DNA from: Arion vulgaris
Taxonomy: Eukaryota; Mollusca; Gastropoda; Stylommatophora; Arionidae
Assembly (NCBI GenBank): GCA_020796225.1
Contig: CM036756.1
Coordinates: forward strand, 60,726,644 to 60,790,643
DNA: 64,000 nucleotides
Direction: 5' to 3'
Below, in pieces: positions 41,475-53,133 of this stretch. The position numbers and the translations under genes were made by a program. Within the stretch, counting starts at the first letter, position 1. The number at the start of each line of letters is the position of its first letter. The notes beneath the pieces are model-generated. The model saw only the letters and a list, made by a program, of their open reading frames with translations. It was not told the origin of the DNA and searched no databases.

Positions 41475-42145
41475 CTCTTCTTGTAAGTTATAACATGGCA
41501 ATAGCAATCAAGAAGTTAAACACAATGAAGAAATGTGGCAAAACACCAGCAAAATATTAAAATTAAAAATATTGAGAGCATGCATTTTCCCAGTAGCTAC
41601 TTATGGTTGTGAATCATGGACTATTACACAAAAATTAAGAACGAAAATCCAGTCCTTCGAAACTAAATGCTACAGAAAGATCCTACGAATACCATGGACA
41701 GAGAAAAGAAAGAACACTGATGTCCTGAAAGAACTAAATGTTAAAGAGAATTGGCCGATAAACAACATACTATACAGAAAAATTACATACTTTGGTCACA
41801 TCAAGCGTCACGATGGCTTGGAAAGAACAATACTAGAGGGCTGGGTCCCAGGACGCAGAGGCAGACCAAGAAGAAGATGGCTATAAGATATTAAAGAAAC
41901 CATGAACATGACCATCGACGAAGTGGGTGAACTGGCTAGAGACAGAGTGAATTTCAGATGTGCTGCAAAGAGAGCAACGTCCTATAAAGGATCAGTTATC
42001 AGACATATGACTATCATCATAGCACTCCCGGGCATGTCCATAGGTGCTCCGAACTCCGCCTCAGCAAATCCAGCAGCGTCCCGAGATTCAACACGCCAGT
42101 TCGATGTTGATTTCCTATAAAGGATATGCACCTTGATGATGAAGT
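41475..42145 (+). pseudogene. (GAT)n LINE RT C-terminal half, best-preserved copy
   Basis: The plus frame at 41533..41886 reads LRACIFPVATYGCESWTITQ, FETKCYRKILRIPWTEKRKN, ITYFGHIKRHDGLERTILEG and GRRGRPRRRW. One TAA at 41884 interrupts, then DIKETMNMTIDEVGELARDR continues in frame. The terminal GTCCTATAAAGGAT is split by a 120-bp insert (41993..42112), after which ATGCACCTTGATGATGAAG ends the element. Confidence 0.85.
41993..42112 (-). mobile_element. short retroposon end inserted in LINE, 13-bp TSD
   Basis: TCCTATAAAGGAT is duplicated at 41980..41992 and 42113..42125. The minus strand reads GAGTTCGGAGCACCTATGGA and ends in CTATGATGATAGTC, a GAT-like tail. In the minus frame SRDAAGFAEAEFGAPMDMPG. 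Confidence 0.7.
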
Positions 42146-42616
42146 TATAACATTGCTCGCATGACATCGGTGGTTTGAAAAGCGGCATTCTCTTTGCTTT
42201 TTTAAAAATTAATAAAGTGCATTTTTCGGGTAAGTCATGTTTCGAGATCACAACCACGCCTGTGGGCCCAACATCAGTCAAATCTATTGGAGAACATGCT
42301 CTTCCATGAGAGGTTCTGTAGGGATATCTCACCTGTTGCCTACCGTTTGCACATGAAAATCGGCATGACCCCAACAACTTTAACAAGACTATCGTAGAGA
42401 GTGTGGGAAAATGGCATGCTGACCATCAACACCAAAATTGCTATGTGCTGAGCACATTACCCTATACCAGCGAATGTTAATCCCCACACACGTTGCAGTA
42501 TGAAATAATGCATGCATTCCACAAGCGTTATTTGCTTGAGATTTCTACTCAAGATCTCCTGGAGTAACAAAGTAATATGTAACATATTAGAATTTACTGG
42601 GGTTTCTGAAATAGTT

Positions 42617-42860
42617 GATAGCCGCAGTAGCATAGTTGTTAGTGAGCTCACTTCTTAGGCTAGTGGCTCAGGTTCAATTTCACAGTGAGCGTGGACAATA
42701 TTTTCGACTGTAACGGCTCTCAGGTCGACCCAGTCTCAATTGGGTATCAGGAAAAGCACTGGGAAGTAAAGGCGGCCGGTGTGATGTTCACCACACTACC
42801 CATCGTGTGCCGACGGTCAATGAAAAATAAGGCTTAACACCGTATTATAAGACGTGGTAT
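42617..42860 (+). mobile_element. tRNA-derived SINE, single copy
   Basis: GCAGTAGCATAGTTGTTAGT (A box) and GGCTCAGGTTCAATTTCAC (B box), then a GC-rich body (GGGAAGTAAAGGCGGCCGGT, CACACTACCCATCGTGTGCC). The body could be one of the widely shared SINE central domains; I could not align it. Confidence 0.65.
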
Positions 42861-42917
42861 AAAAAGAGCTCCTTTACTTTACTGAAATAATTATCTTTAC
42901 CTGCTTACGCAGTCTAA

Positions 42918-43094
42918 GATCGCCAGTCTGTTGCCGAGGTCCGGAAGCGAAGCAAAGGATAGCACAACTGCGACCTACAAGGCATGTCGTAAGAGGCGTC
43001 TGATGTAGGATCTTGGGAAGCGACCCAGTAAATGAAAAGCATCGCAGAAATCGGACGTGCTGGCCTACTTGTAGGCGCATAGCTAGCACAAGGC
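42918..43094 (+). mobile_element. SINE A, 3'-truncated
   Basis: CGCCAGTCTGTTGCCGAGGT to TAGGCGCATAGCTAGCACAA; no tail. Confidence 0.82.
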
Positions 43095-43149
43095 ATTCCT
43101 TTGAAACAAATACTCGTAACTTGAAGACGCTTCATACCAATGTGCATAA

Positions 43150-43437
43150 CAGGAAGAAGTTTGACAGCGACATATCTAACTGAAGATAGGCTCTAGAAAC
43201 GTCTCTGGAAGCTGGGAAAGCCAGGAAGTTTGACAGGGACAGGTTCAGCTGAAGATAGGCTCTAGAAACGGGTCTGGAAGCTGGGAAAGCCAGGGAGTTT
43301 GACAGGGACAGGTTCAGCTGAAGATAGGCTCTGGAAACGGGTCTGGGAGCTGGGGAAGTCAGGGAGTTTGACAGGGACAGATCCAGCTGAAGATAGGCTC
43401 TGGAAACGGGTCTGGGAGCTGGGAAAGTCAGACTAAG
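43150..43437. repeat. 69-bp minisatellite, 4 copies
   Basis: GTTTGACAG recurs at 43159, 43228, 43297 and 43366. Units contain GCTGAAGATAGGCTCTGGAA. The multiple of three leaves a repetitive minus ORF. Confidence 0.95.
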
Positions 43438-43919
43438 ACACACTGTGCCATAAAACGCGGTAGAAGACAGCAGAAATAAAATTCGCCATGGGCTCTACTG
43501 CTACACCCATTGTCTTTCTACTTGTTAGACTGACAGAAAGATATCATCATCAACATCGCCAGTCTAGTATTTATTTCTAGTACATAAAAGTGGCTTGCGT
43601 TTTGGGTGTCAGATGCTCGCCAGGGTTGTGTTATTAGAAATAGAATGCATTGTATTTCATAACTGGCCACTTGAGAATGAATGGTTGGCTTGGTTGCAGG
43701 AATTTCTTATTTGTCATAGTGTGGTTTCAATGTCCTTATGTCGCAATAAGCACAAACAAAACTATGACATGTTTCTCTATGTTGTGTCATTACATTATAA
43801 TACATGTTTCTCTATGACATGTTTCTCTATGTTGTGTGTAATTACTTCTTCTGCAATCAACTTCTGCTATGTGACTACTTCGGTATGTGACATAAACAGG
43901 GTGGTGTGCTTGAGGTTTT
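43438..43919. other. no gene recognised; short direct repeat at 43770..43840
   Basis: ACATGTTTCTCTATGTTGTGT recurs in part two or three times; a 113-codon plus ORF here has no other support. Confidence 0.35.
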
Positions 43920-44170
43920 CACCGGTTCCCCCATAGTTTATTTTGAATGGTTGTTTCTGTTGGCCAGATCTCCATTCTCGCACTACTCAGACTGGGGCAT
44001 TCTTGCAGGATGTGCTCTGGGAACTGCTTTAGTGCTCCACAGGTGCAGGCAGCCGAGTCCCTGAGATCCATTCTATGGAGGTGTGCTCTGAGACTGCAGT
44101 GTCCCGTTCTAAGTCTGAGCCTGTGGTCTGTGCTTTTCTGTTTAGTGTATTTAGACTGTCGTGCTCTGGG
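43920..44170 (-). pseudogene. I-type LINE C-terminal remnant with C-x-C-x8-H-x4-C motif
   Basis: Minus strand: SLRAHLHRMDLRDSAACTCG and CTCGALKQFPEHILQEC, then LWGN-like text. Same protein region as 24270..24605. Confidence 0.65.
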
Positions 44171-44361
44171 TTGTATTCCCCGTATGTTTTTAACTCGATT
44201 TCATTTTATATTCTGACAATTAAAAAATATTTCCATTTTATTGATCTTTTCTTGGATATTCATATGTGCTTTCACAAGTCGATATTTTTACATACATATA
44301 TATGTCTTGAAGTCTTCCTCTTCACTTCCCGTGAAGCATAGGGTCTCATTATGGCTTCCTA

Positions 44362-44432
44362 GATAGGAAGACTTGGCATGAGTTGGTTGAGGGCCTATGC
44401 CCCAACCCGGGGTAAAAGGCAAAGAGAGAGAG
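44362..44432 (+). mobile_element. 71-bp LINE 3' end with (GA)n tail and 11-bp TSD
   Basis: GATAGGAAGACTTGGCATGA to AGGCAAAGAGAGAGAG. ATGGCTTCCTA is duplicated at 44351..44361 and 44433..44443. Identical in layout to the end of 50835..51235. Confidence 0.9.
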
Positions 44433-44443
44433 ATGGCTTCCTA

Positions 44444-44880
44444 TGATATATCTACATCCTTCAGTAACCCAAGAAGAGTCCATCTCCATGTATGTTATTA
44501 TATATTTCTTTGTTTTTTGGTCGTGTCCGTGTAAAGTAAATACATTTTCTATCTACAGTATTTGTGTTAAAATTGAGTGATGTGCATATCAGATGATTTG
44601 TTAAGTCACCAGGTCGCACATGGGTATGTATGGAGTAACAAAATATGCACGCCCTTAAAAAAATCGAATTTGAGTAGTTCTGTCTCTCCTGTTCACGATA
44701 TGTGGAAACCTACAAATCTGATCTGGTTAGAGCGGATCAGATCAGATCGGGAGAAAACCGATGGAGACTGCGGTGATACGTAATAAATTGACGTTTAAGG
44801 ACAAAGTCAGGTATGTATAGTATCACATAAGCAAGCAAAAATGAATAGCAAAAGGATAAAACTGACAACTTCGATGGATA
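44444..44880. other. no feature recognised
   Basis: Spacer with only short ORFs. Confidence 0.4.
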
Positions 44881-44909
44881 TTTGTGCTTGCATATATGTA
44901 TATTAAGAG

Positions 44910-45133
44910 CCAGAGAGAGAGAGAGAAAGAGAGAAGAAGAGAAAGAGAGAGAGAGAAAGAGAAGATTTAAAGAGACAAAGGAATACGTTGAGAGAGAAAG
45001 AAAAAAAGATAAAAAGAACGGAGAAAATGAGAACTAGATATTAAAATAGAAAAAGCAAGCGAAAAAGAGACAGAAGGACAAGATAAATAAAATATTGAAA
45101 ATAAAATGAAACAAATTGAGAAAGTGAGCTAGA
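44910..45133. repeat. (GA)n-rich interrupted tract
   Basis: GAGAGAGAGAAAGAGAG-type sequence decaying into AAAGAAAAAG. Confidence 0.85.
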
Positions 45134-45483
<350 letters not shown>

Positions 45484-45524
45484 TGGAGAGAGAGAGACTA
45501 AAAGAGACAACGAACGATCATCAT

Positions 45525-45960
45525 TACCCAATAGCTTGTCCTAAGCAGAAATTCGCCACCCTAGAGCAGCATTCGAAATTTCTCTCTCTCATAGGATATG
45601 TCCCACTATGCAGCCGTCTTGCTCAAATCATCAGTTTCATCATGAATCCATCTTCTCCGTGGGCTTCCACTTCTTCTCTTTGCCGAGATTATTCCTTTCA
45701 TAATAGTCTTCTCCAACAATTTGTGTCTTTTTTAATATGTACAAATTACTTCAATTTTCTCATTCTGATTTATAGCATGAGCCAGTTTTCTTTGATTCTG
45801 AGTTCTTTCTGGATAGATCTATTTGTTCTCTTCTCTGTCCATTATATACGTAGGACTATATACTGTCAACACTTATATTGAGAAGCATAGTATGCTTCTT
45901 TCTTGCCTGTTAAATGTCCATGTTTCACATCCATACGATACTCACAAAACAAGTGTCAGA
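45525..45960 (-). pseudogene. (GAT)n-type LINE RT C-terminal remnant
   Basis: Minus strand: VSYGCETWTF-like text near 45940, KRHKLLEKTIMKGIISAKRR, SPRRRWIHDETDDLSKTAA, ending near TGATGATCG at 45526. Several stops. Confidence 0.65.
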
Positions 45961-46195
45961 CAGAAACTGAAGAAACAGTCACTCACCTTGTACACTTGTT
46001 GCATAAATCATTTCAACCAAGTGGCAGTATCATTGCAAACATGACAGGTACTTTTATGACAGTTTATGGTGTCCACATGTCACTCTGCAGAAAGTGTAAG
46101 AAAATATATATGATTGGATATGTTGTCTTCTAGTAGAAGAAATATTATCAATTGTCAGAGCAAAGGCATTAAGAATGCGAAAACATGGTTGCTTT

Positions 46196-46794
46196 ACTTT
46201 CTTCGAACGCTCCATATCGACCACTTGTTAAGTCAATCTTTGTGGTTTGTACGTGATCTTTTTCTTTCTCTCTCTCGATCACCGCCCAGACCGATGTACC
46301 AGACCTCCCCATAAATTCTTTTCATGTGGAAATCTGATTCATGCAACCCTAGTATTGGTGTGTTTTACGTCACATCTTCAGCACCATTTGGAGCTCTGGT
46401 GCTTATCCTTCGGCGATGTGTCCGGTTTCAGGCAGCATTTACTCGGTTCGCTCTCCGTTCTTTAGCCATCTAGTGTTTTTTTACGGTGTGGGGTAGTTAG
46501 ACCTACGCCCAACCTCCTTATTCACCTTTTACGACATGCATGGCAGGTAACAGTGGTTCTATATTTTACACCCCAATTTGGGCCCCAGTAACCACTCGGG
46601 CAGTATGTGATCTAAGCCTAAGAACGATTGTACGTTGTGCCAGTTATGCGCCTGCACATCCAATTTCAGCGACGGATTTTATTTACTAGGTAGCTTCCTA
46701 GGCCTCTACATCAGTCGCCTCTTACGACATGCCTTGTAGGTCACAGCGGTATTATTCTGTGCTCCCCGTTGAGAGTCCAGGCAACACACAGGCA
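46196..46794 (-). mobile_element. SINE A hosting a SINE E
   Basis: CTTTCTTCGAACGCTCCATA at left, GGCAACACACAGGC at right; interrupted at 46260..46602. Confidence 0.9.
46260..46602 (-). mobile_element. SINE E, full length, 11-bp TSD
   Basis: 343 bp, GA tail at left (TCTTTCTCTCTCTCG), B-type head at right (AGTAACCACTCGGGCA). GTA[C/T]GTGATCT is at 46249..46259 and 46603..46613. Confidence 0.93.
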
Positions 46795-46831
46795 GAAATA
46801 ATATATAGAGATGTATGTTAGAATAACAAAT

Positions 46832-47087
46832 CGCCCGAGTAGTTACTGGGGCCCAAATTTGGGGTGTAAGGAATAGAACCACTGTTACTTACCATGCATG
46901 TCGTAAGAGGCGTCTAAGGAGGTTCGGCTGAAATCGGATGCACTTGTCCTAAACGTGTAGAAATATATGCGTTTAGGAGCCTACCAAACCAATGTGCAAC
47001 ATATACACGTTCTTTTGACAAAAATCAAACATATCAAAAAGAATGATTAAAATTGGTCATAAAGAACGAACGCAAAGAAGAAGAAGC
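46832..47087 (+). mobile_element. SINE B, full length
   Basis: CGCCCGAGTAGTTACTGGGG to CGCAAAGAAGAAGAAG; clear sequence but no TSD found. Confidence 0.93.
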
Positions 47088-47440
47088 TTAATAGAATTAG
47101 AAAATTTGCACAGGATAAGATTACCAAAGAGCGTTAGTTGGGACTGTACATTATATAGTGACAATAGCAGATATTGTACACCTGGCACATGTGAATTCCT
47201 CTATCTTTATATTTAGGACAATGTAACCATATTGTCTTGTTTTTGTGTGTGTGTTTTTTTTTTGGTACTGTCGCGCAAAGAAGTATTTAAGAATCATGTG
47301 TCACATAAAAATGTTATATAATGTCTTCAACCAGGAACAACACGACCGACCTAGTTGCACTGTACGATTTGAAAGGTAGGTTAAAACAACAAAAATGACA
47401 TTTCTTTGTTTCTATTCTATAGACTTGTCTTTAAAAAAAG
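47088..47440. other. no feature recognised
   Basis: AT-rich; a T-run at 47258. Confidence 0.4.
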
Positions 47441-47445
47441 TGTTT

Positions 47446-47683
47446 AAAGCCGAAGGTTTGACTTCATTGCACCGGATTTTACCCCATATGGCTCAGTCTC
47501 TCTCCGCAGAAATGGCACGCCACCTGCCGAGAGTATTGCACAGAGCACGAACTCCATAGCTCCAGCAACAATCCTAGGGTCTCAGGAAAAACTGCACTCG
47601 TGAACAGAACGGCGCGGTCCGGATTCGAACCCACGACCTTCGACTCACAAGGCAAAGGGCTTAACCACTTAGCCACAGAGACC
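47446..47683 (-). mobile_element. SINE D (tRNA-derived), best copy
   Basis: Minus: GTCTCTGTGGCTAAGTGGTT (A box), GAAGGTCGTGGGTTCGAATC (B box), CGCGCCGTTCTGTTCACGAG, ending TGCAATGAAGTCAAACC. The head has tRNA-like boxes but the acceptor stem is unpaired. Confidence 0.85.
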
Positions 47684-47735
47684 TCCAAATGACTTGTCTT
47701 TCTCTGACACTATGTGGCTGCTCGCCTCTAGCTCT

Positions 47736-48000
47736 AGTCTTCTTCTTCTTTTTTCTCGACCGCTCCATATCGATCAAATGTTAACTACTCTGAGTGATTT
47801 TATGTGATCTGAGCCTGAGAGCGATTGTATGTTGTGTCAGTTATGCATCTACTTGTAGGATAGCATAAGCGATTTCTGCGACGCTTTTTCTTTACTAGGG
47901 TAGATTCCATAGGTCCTACATCAGTCACCTCTTACTACATGCCTTGTAGGTAGCAGTGGTACTATTCTTTGCTTCCTGCGGGTCCATGCAACACACGGGC
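47736..48000 (-). mobile_element. SINE A
   Basis: TTCTTCTTCTTTTTTCTCGA to CATGCAACACACGGGC. Flanks GCCTCTAGCTCT (47724) and GCCTCTCGCTCC (48001), aged TSD. Confidence 0.9.
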
Positions 48001-48039
48001 GCCTCTCGCTCCGCAAGTATTCAGTTTGGTTCCCGCGTA

Positions 48040-48335
48040 GAACGATCCCCATATTATCCCAGTGATCTCTAATCTCATTGTAGTGGAGGTTGAGTTCCTA
48101 GTCATATTGAATATAGACAATAAAATGTAGTTATGGTGTTCAAGTTGAGCACATAGACTTCTGCGATGCTTTTTATTTACTAGGGTAGCTTCTCTAGGTC
48201 CTACATCAGTCTTCTTACGACATTCCGTGTAGGTCGCAGTGGTACTAATTTTTGCTTTCCTTGCGGGCACTGGTACCACACGGGTAGGTCATCGAAGCGC
48301 AATGATGATGATCGTATCAATCAATCAACAACACA
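48040..48335 (+). mobile_element. SINE F, middle replaced by a SINE A head fragment
   Basis: GTTGAGTTCCTAGTCATATT and TGGTGTTCAAGTTGAGCACA, then SINE A head on minus (48152..48283, GACTTCTGCG to CCACACGGGT), then F end GAAGCGCAATGATGATGATC with ATCAATCAATC. Confidence 0.7.
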
Positions 48336-48800
48336 ACAAACTAGTCGTCCAAGGAAAGGAAGAAGCCATCTGGATATTCGATTGTGTGGAGAATTGAACA
48401 ATGTACGCTCAATTAATTTAAGAAAGGGAAGTTTAGAACACATTCTAACATCGGTAAAATCGAGAGAAAATGAGATAGAGGAAGACAGAGAGAAAATTTT
48501 GGATAGCCTGACTTCATGGCACGGAAGAGTGTCAACATCTAAGATGATAGCAAATACACGAGACAGAGATTTGTGGAGATCCATGATCGCCTATGCCAGC
48601 CGACACGTCACTTGATGATGAGGCTGGTGCACAGTTCTAGCACTATGCTACCCACATCAGCTTGAAGTTCGTTGTGTAACATTTGTGGAGATCCATGATC
48701 GCCTACGCCAGCCGACACGTCACTTGATGATGATGATGAGGCTGGTGCACAGTTCTAGCACTATGCTACCTACATCAGCTTGAAGTTTGTTGTGTAACAT
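48334..48800 (+). pseudogene. (GAT)n LINE RT C-terminus with tandemly duplicated end
   Basis: Plus frame, open from about 48334 to 48615: TSRPRKGRSHLDIRLCGELN, VKSRENEIEEDREKILDSLT, SWHGRVSTSKMIANTRDRDL, WRSMIAYASRHVT then stop and GATGATGAGG. The terminal 112 bp from TTTGTGGAGATCC (48570) recurs at 48682, where the tail has two more GAT units. Confidence 0.8.
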
Positions 48801-49800
48801 TTGCCAAAACCAACAAAGGACTTAATGGAATGGGGATTGCCAAGCTCTCAACATAAAAGTAGCGTTTGACAGAAATTATCCGAATGGATTACCCCATGCG
48901 GGAGACCCATGTTCATTTCACGGTAAGGCCAATGGATTTTATTCTGTTGGGGGCATAAATGAAAAATTATAACTCGAACAGCTTCCCGTTGACTGTACTA
49001 GCCATGCGGCTTTTAAATTTCTCAGGCTCTCGTCCCACCCGTCCTACACAGCCCTTAAAAAAGCAGTACTACAGACAGTAACGAGTTTTTTTCCAAATAA
49101 AAAAAAATTTCATCAAGTAAAGAAAACTTTCTAACACTTAAATTTAAAACTAAAAATGGCACAGCGAAGGTTTTTACGTTCTCGTTCAGTTCAAGTCGAG
49201 GAAGCCAACAAGAAAATGTAACCTCAAATATGTTACCTGATACATGTTAACTAAGGTCCCAATCTACACATTAAATCTAGGCCAAAAAGGGTTTAATCTC
49301 AACTGATCAACTTTTAAAGAGGTGGTTTGGGTCCCCAGCATATTAAAATAATTAGAACTTTCTGATCCCAAGTAAGAAGCCTACAGTCAGGGCTCTATCA
49401 CAAATATATTCAGGGCGACCTTTGTGATTATACCAGGGTCTTTATTGTCTGAAGATTTATTTCTCGTAGAGGTGAGAATCTATTAACGTTCATCCTCCGC
49501 ACACTGAGACGCCAATGTGAGGAACAGAAAGACAGAGGCGGCTGTAATCTAAGAAATAATAGTTTGGTGGGTACTATAGTACAGAAATTGGGGGGTGTAC
49601 TCTGTTGCAGGATCTGAATTTATAGCAGAGAAAGCGATGGGTGTAGGAAGTGCTTCTTCGTTTCACGTTTCCCCAAGTTGTTAATTCTTTTTTTAAACCT
49701 GTTGGACACTGATATAACCATTAGAAGAATCTTTCTTACGTTGAAATAACCGTGCCTCGCTTTTAAAATAATTATTTTTAAAAAAAAACAACTCTGCTTT
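48801..49800. other. 1 kb without gene or repeat family recognised
   Basis: AT-rich; no ORF over 60 codons of note, no RNA gene or SINE found. Confidence 0.45.
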
Positions 49801-49824
49801 ACAGCGATTTAAATCTCCTAAACA

Positions 49825-50220
49825 TCTCGTCTTAAACAGATTTTAATGTCCTAAATGTCATTCTTAAATTGATTTGAATCTCCTGAACGTATCATCTTAA
49901 ATTGATTTGAATCTCCTAAACAACTCGTCTTAAATTGATTTGAATCTCCTAAACATCTCATCTTAAATTGATTTGAATCTCCTAAATATCTCATCTTAAA
50001 TTGGTTTGATTCTCCTAAACATCTCATCTTAAATTGATTTGAATCTCCTAAACATCTCATCTTAAATTGGTTTGATTCTCCTAAACATCTCATCTTAAAT
50101 TGATTTGAATCTCCTAAACATCTCATCTTAAATTGGTTTGAATCTCCTAAACATCTCATCTTAAATTGATTTGAATCTCCTAAACATCTCATCTTAAATT
50201 GGTTTGAATCTCCTATGTGT
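49825..50220. repeat. 33-bp minisatellite, ~12 copies
   Basis: Units TTAAATTG[A/G]TTTGAATCTCC + TAAACATCTCATC. The frame-preserving length gives the minus ORF SNQFKMRCLGD repeats; no other support as a gene. Confidence 0.96.
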
Positions 50221-50418
50221 TGTAATTCCTGTAAACAAACTCATCTTAAATGTGTTTTAATTCCCTAAAAAACAAACAAATGTGTTTTCGTAGACGTCAG
50301 CTGGCACATGTCACAGAAAATAAATAACACCATGCAGGTTATGGAGTTCTACAAAGAGCGTATTCTGCAATGACGTGGTCACACTGGTGTGAATCATGTG
50401 TTTTCGCAATTCCTCACT

Positions 50419-50669
50419 TCTTCAAACGCTCCATATCGACCACTTGTTAACTCTTTATGATTTGTATGTGATCCATGCCTAACAGAGATTGTACGTTATG
50501 CCAGTAATGTGCTTACAAGTAGGCCAGCACATCCGATTTCTGCGACGCATTTTACTTACTATGGTAGTTTCCCTAGGCCTCTACCTGAGTTGCCTCTTAC
50601 GACATGCCTTGTAAGTTGCATTACTGCTGTTCTTTGTCCCTCTAACGAGTCCCGGAAACACAAGAGCGT
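50419..50669 (-). mobile_element. SINE A
   Basis: CTTCTTCAAACGCTCCATAT to CCCGGAAACACAAGAGCG. Confidence 0.88.
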
Positions 50670-50694
50670 TTGAATGAATCACACACCAGTGTGA

Positions 50695-50832
50695 TGCCGG
50701 GGCACCAAAGCTCCAAATGTCGCTGAAGAAGTGACGTAAAACACAGCAATGCTAAGGCTACATGAATCAGATTTCAACATGAATACAATTTATGGGGAGA
50801 TCTGGTACATCGGTCTGGGCGGTCATCGAGAG
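50695..50832 (+). mobile_element. SINE E 3' part
   Basis: GCCGGGGCACCAAAGCTCCA joins a few head bases to E body; then AGATTTCAACATGAATACAA and CGGTCTGGGCGGTCATCGAG. It runs straight into a LINE. Confidence 0.8.
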
Positions 50833-50834
50833 AT

Positions 50835-51235
50835 TACCATCATGTAATATTAAATTGCAAACATTCATCAACTGGTGTCTGCACAGAATAGAGGAACTGA
50901 GATTGTATGATGTGGTCACAGATGAGGAGCTTATGAAGAGAACAAGACAGATTCCAGTGAATCAAGAGGTTAAAAAAAAAACGCTGGCGCTGGATAGGAC
51001 ACACTTTGAGAAAATAACAAGAGGGGAATATAACATGAAAGGTCCTTTCCTGGAACCCACAGGAACAGCGAAATGAATGGAGGCCTAAAATACATGGAGA
51101 CGAGATTTATACGCAGTAATCAATAATATAAAGAAGAAATGGAGGGAGCTGCAGGAGATAACTAGAGATAGGAAGACTTGGCATCAGTTGGTTGAGGGCC
51201 TATGACCCAATCCGGGTTAAAAAGGTAGGAAGAGA
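50835..51235 (+). pseudogene. (GA)n LINE RT C-terminus
   Basis: Plus frame: KLQTFINWCLHRIEELRLYD, VTDEELMKRTRQIPVNQEVK, a frameshifted RR-W stretch, then NTWRRDLYAVINNIKKKWRE and DRKTWHQLVEGL, ending AGGAAGAGAGAGAG. Stops at 51076 and after MEA. Confidence 0.75.
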
Positions 51236-51287
51236 GAGAGCATGTACCATGTCGATACTTTCACCCCCTCCCCCACCTTCTCATCAT

Positions 51288-52535
51288 GATCGGAGTCACT
51301 GATTAGGTCTACGCTCTTGACTCTACCATGCAATATGGCGTGCTCAGTCACTGATCAGGTCTACGCTCTTGATTCTACCATGCAATATGACGTGCTCAGT
51401 CACTGATCATGTCTACTCTCTTGACTCTAACATGCAATATGACGTGCTCAGTCACTGATCATGTCTACGCTCTTGACTCTACCATGCAATATGACGTGCT
51501 CAGTCACTGATCATGTCTACTCTCTTGACTCTAACATGCAATATGACGTGCTCAGTCACTGATCATGTCTACTCTCTTGACTCTACCATGCAATATGACG
51601 TGCTCAGTCACTGATCATGTCTACTCTCTTGACTCTACCATGCAATATGACGTGCTCAGTCACTGATCATGTCTACTCTCTTGACTCTACCATGCAATAT
51701 GACGTGCTCAGTCACTGATCATGTCTACTCTCTTGACTCTACCATGCAATATGACGTGCTCAGTCACTGATCATGTCTACTCTCTTGACTCTAACATGCA
51801 ATATGACGTGCTCAGTCACTGATCATGTCTACTCTCTTGACTCTAACATGCAATATGACGTGCTCAGTCACTGATCATGTCTACTCTCTTGACTCTACCA
51901 TGCAATATGACGTGCTCAGTCACTGATCATGTCTACGCTCTTGATTCTACCATGCAATATGACGTGCTCAGTCACTGATCATGTCTACTCTCTTGATTCT
52001 ACCATGCAATATGACGTGCTCAGTCACTGATCATGTCTACTCTCTTGACTCTAACATGCAATATGACGTGCTCAGTCACTGATCATGTCTACGCTCTTGA
52101 CTCTAACATGCAATATGACGTGCTCAGTCCCTGATCATGTCTACTCTCTTGACTCTAACATGCAATATGACGTGCTCAGTCACTGATCAGGTCTACGCTC
52201 TTGACTCTAACATGCAATATGACGTGCTCAGTCACTGATCATGTCTACGCTCTTGACTCTAACATGCAATATGACGTGCTCAGTCACTGATCATGTCTAC
52301 TCTCTTGACTCTAACATGCACATATGGCTCAGTCACTGATCATGTCTACTCTCTTGACTCTACCATGCAATATGACGTGCTCAGTCACTGATCATGTCTA
52401 CTCTCTTGACTCTACCATGCAATATGACGTGCTCAGTCACTGATCATGTCTACTCTCTTGACTCTACCATGCAATATGACGTGCTCAGTCACTGATCAGG
52501 TCTACGCTCTTGACTCTAACATGCAATATGGCTTG
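51288..52535. repeat. 52-bp minisatellite, ~24 copies, 1.25 kb
   Basis: Units GATCATGTCTACTCTCTTGA + CTCTACCATGCAATATGACG + TGCTCAGTCACT. Variants (AGGTC, ACGCTC, CTAACATG) recur in blocks. One unit near 52318 is shortened (CACATATGGCTCAG). Confidence 0.98.
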
Positions 52536-52589
52536 TCATCAATATATTTATGGCTTTGCCTTTTGGACCGACATTGTTTATAGATGCTC

Positions 52590-52713
52590 ATATCCCACAT
52601 GCGTAGGTGCCTAATAACCAGAATGCAGCGTATTCACATTCTCTGCGCAAAACGGCGCAAATCAGAATGGGTTGCTAACTAGGTTGATAAGAACGAACGA
52701 AAAGAAAAAGTAG
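52590..52713 (+). mobile_element. SINE H fragment
   Basis: CATGCGTAGGTGCCTAATAA to AAGAACGAACGAAAAGAAA. Confidence 0.55.
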
Positions 52714-53130
52714 ATCTCTTTGCCTTTTTTTTGTCTACCTCCCAAGGATCTTGTTTAGTGCCGAATAGCTGACCGTGACCCTGAGTGGCACTGACCGTGA
52801 CCCTGAGTGGCACCGGCCTTGACACCTATTCAGTCAGCTTCAAAGTTGAGAATTAATTAGATAAGGAAAACCTCGTTTCCATATTTCTTTATGTTGCTTC
52901 ACAACCTAATCTTAAAACGTATACATAGAGAAAGAGAGAGAGAGAGAGAAATCAGTTTTTTTTAAAACAAAAGACAATGTGAAGACAATGGATTTGAACG
53001 CAAACAACGGAATACTAATTTCTTAATGAACAGGAGAATGTGTTAGTTTCCCGAGGACAACAAAAGAAAAATATTAATCATGTAGAAAAAAGCAACAAAA
53101 GCAATGAAAAAAAAAATTCTATTTAGAATG
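52714..53130. other. no gene recognised; GTGACCCTGAGTGGCACTG doubled at 52780
   Basis: Short tandem doubling and a GA run at 52930..52950. Confidence 0.4.
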
Positions 53131-53133
53131 GAA

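Noticed and set aside
41533..41886. 117-codon ORF as a host gene
   Set aside because: Matches LINE reverse-transcriptase C-terminal blocks shared with 36.8-37.5 kb and ends in a (GAT)n tail after a stop.
47600..47683. tRNA gene candidates (also 5850..5905, 60672..60745, 28978..29050, 20490..20565)
   Set aside because: A and B boxes are present, but acceptor stems do not pair and the sequences continue into SINE bodies repeated in the window.
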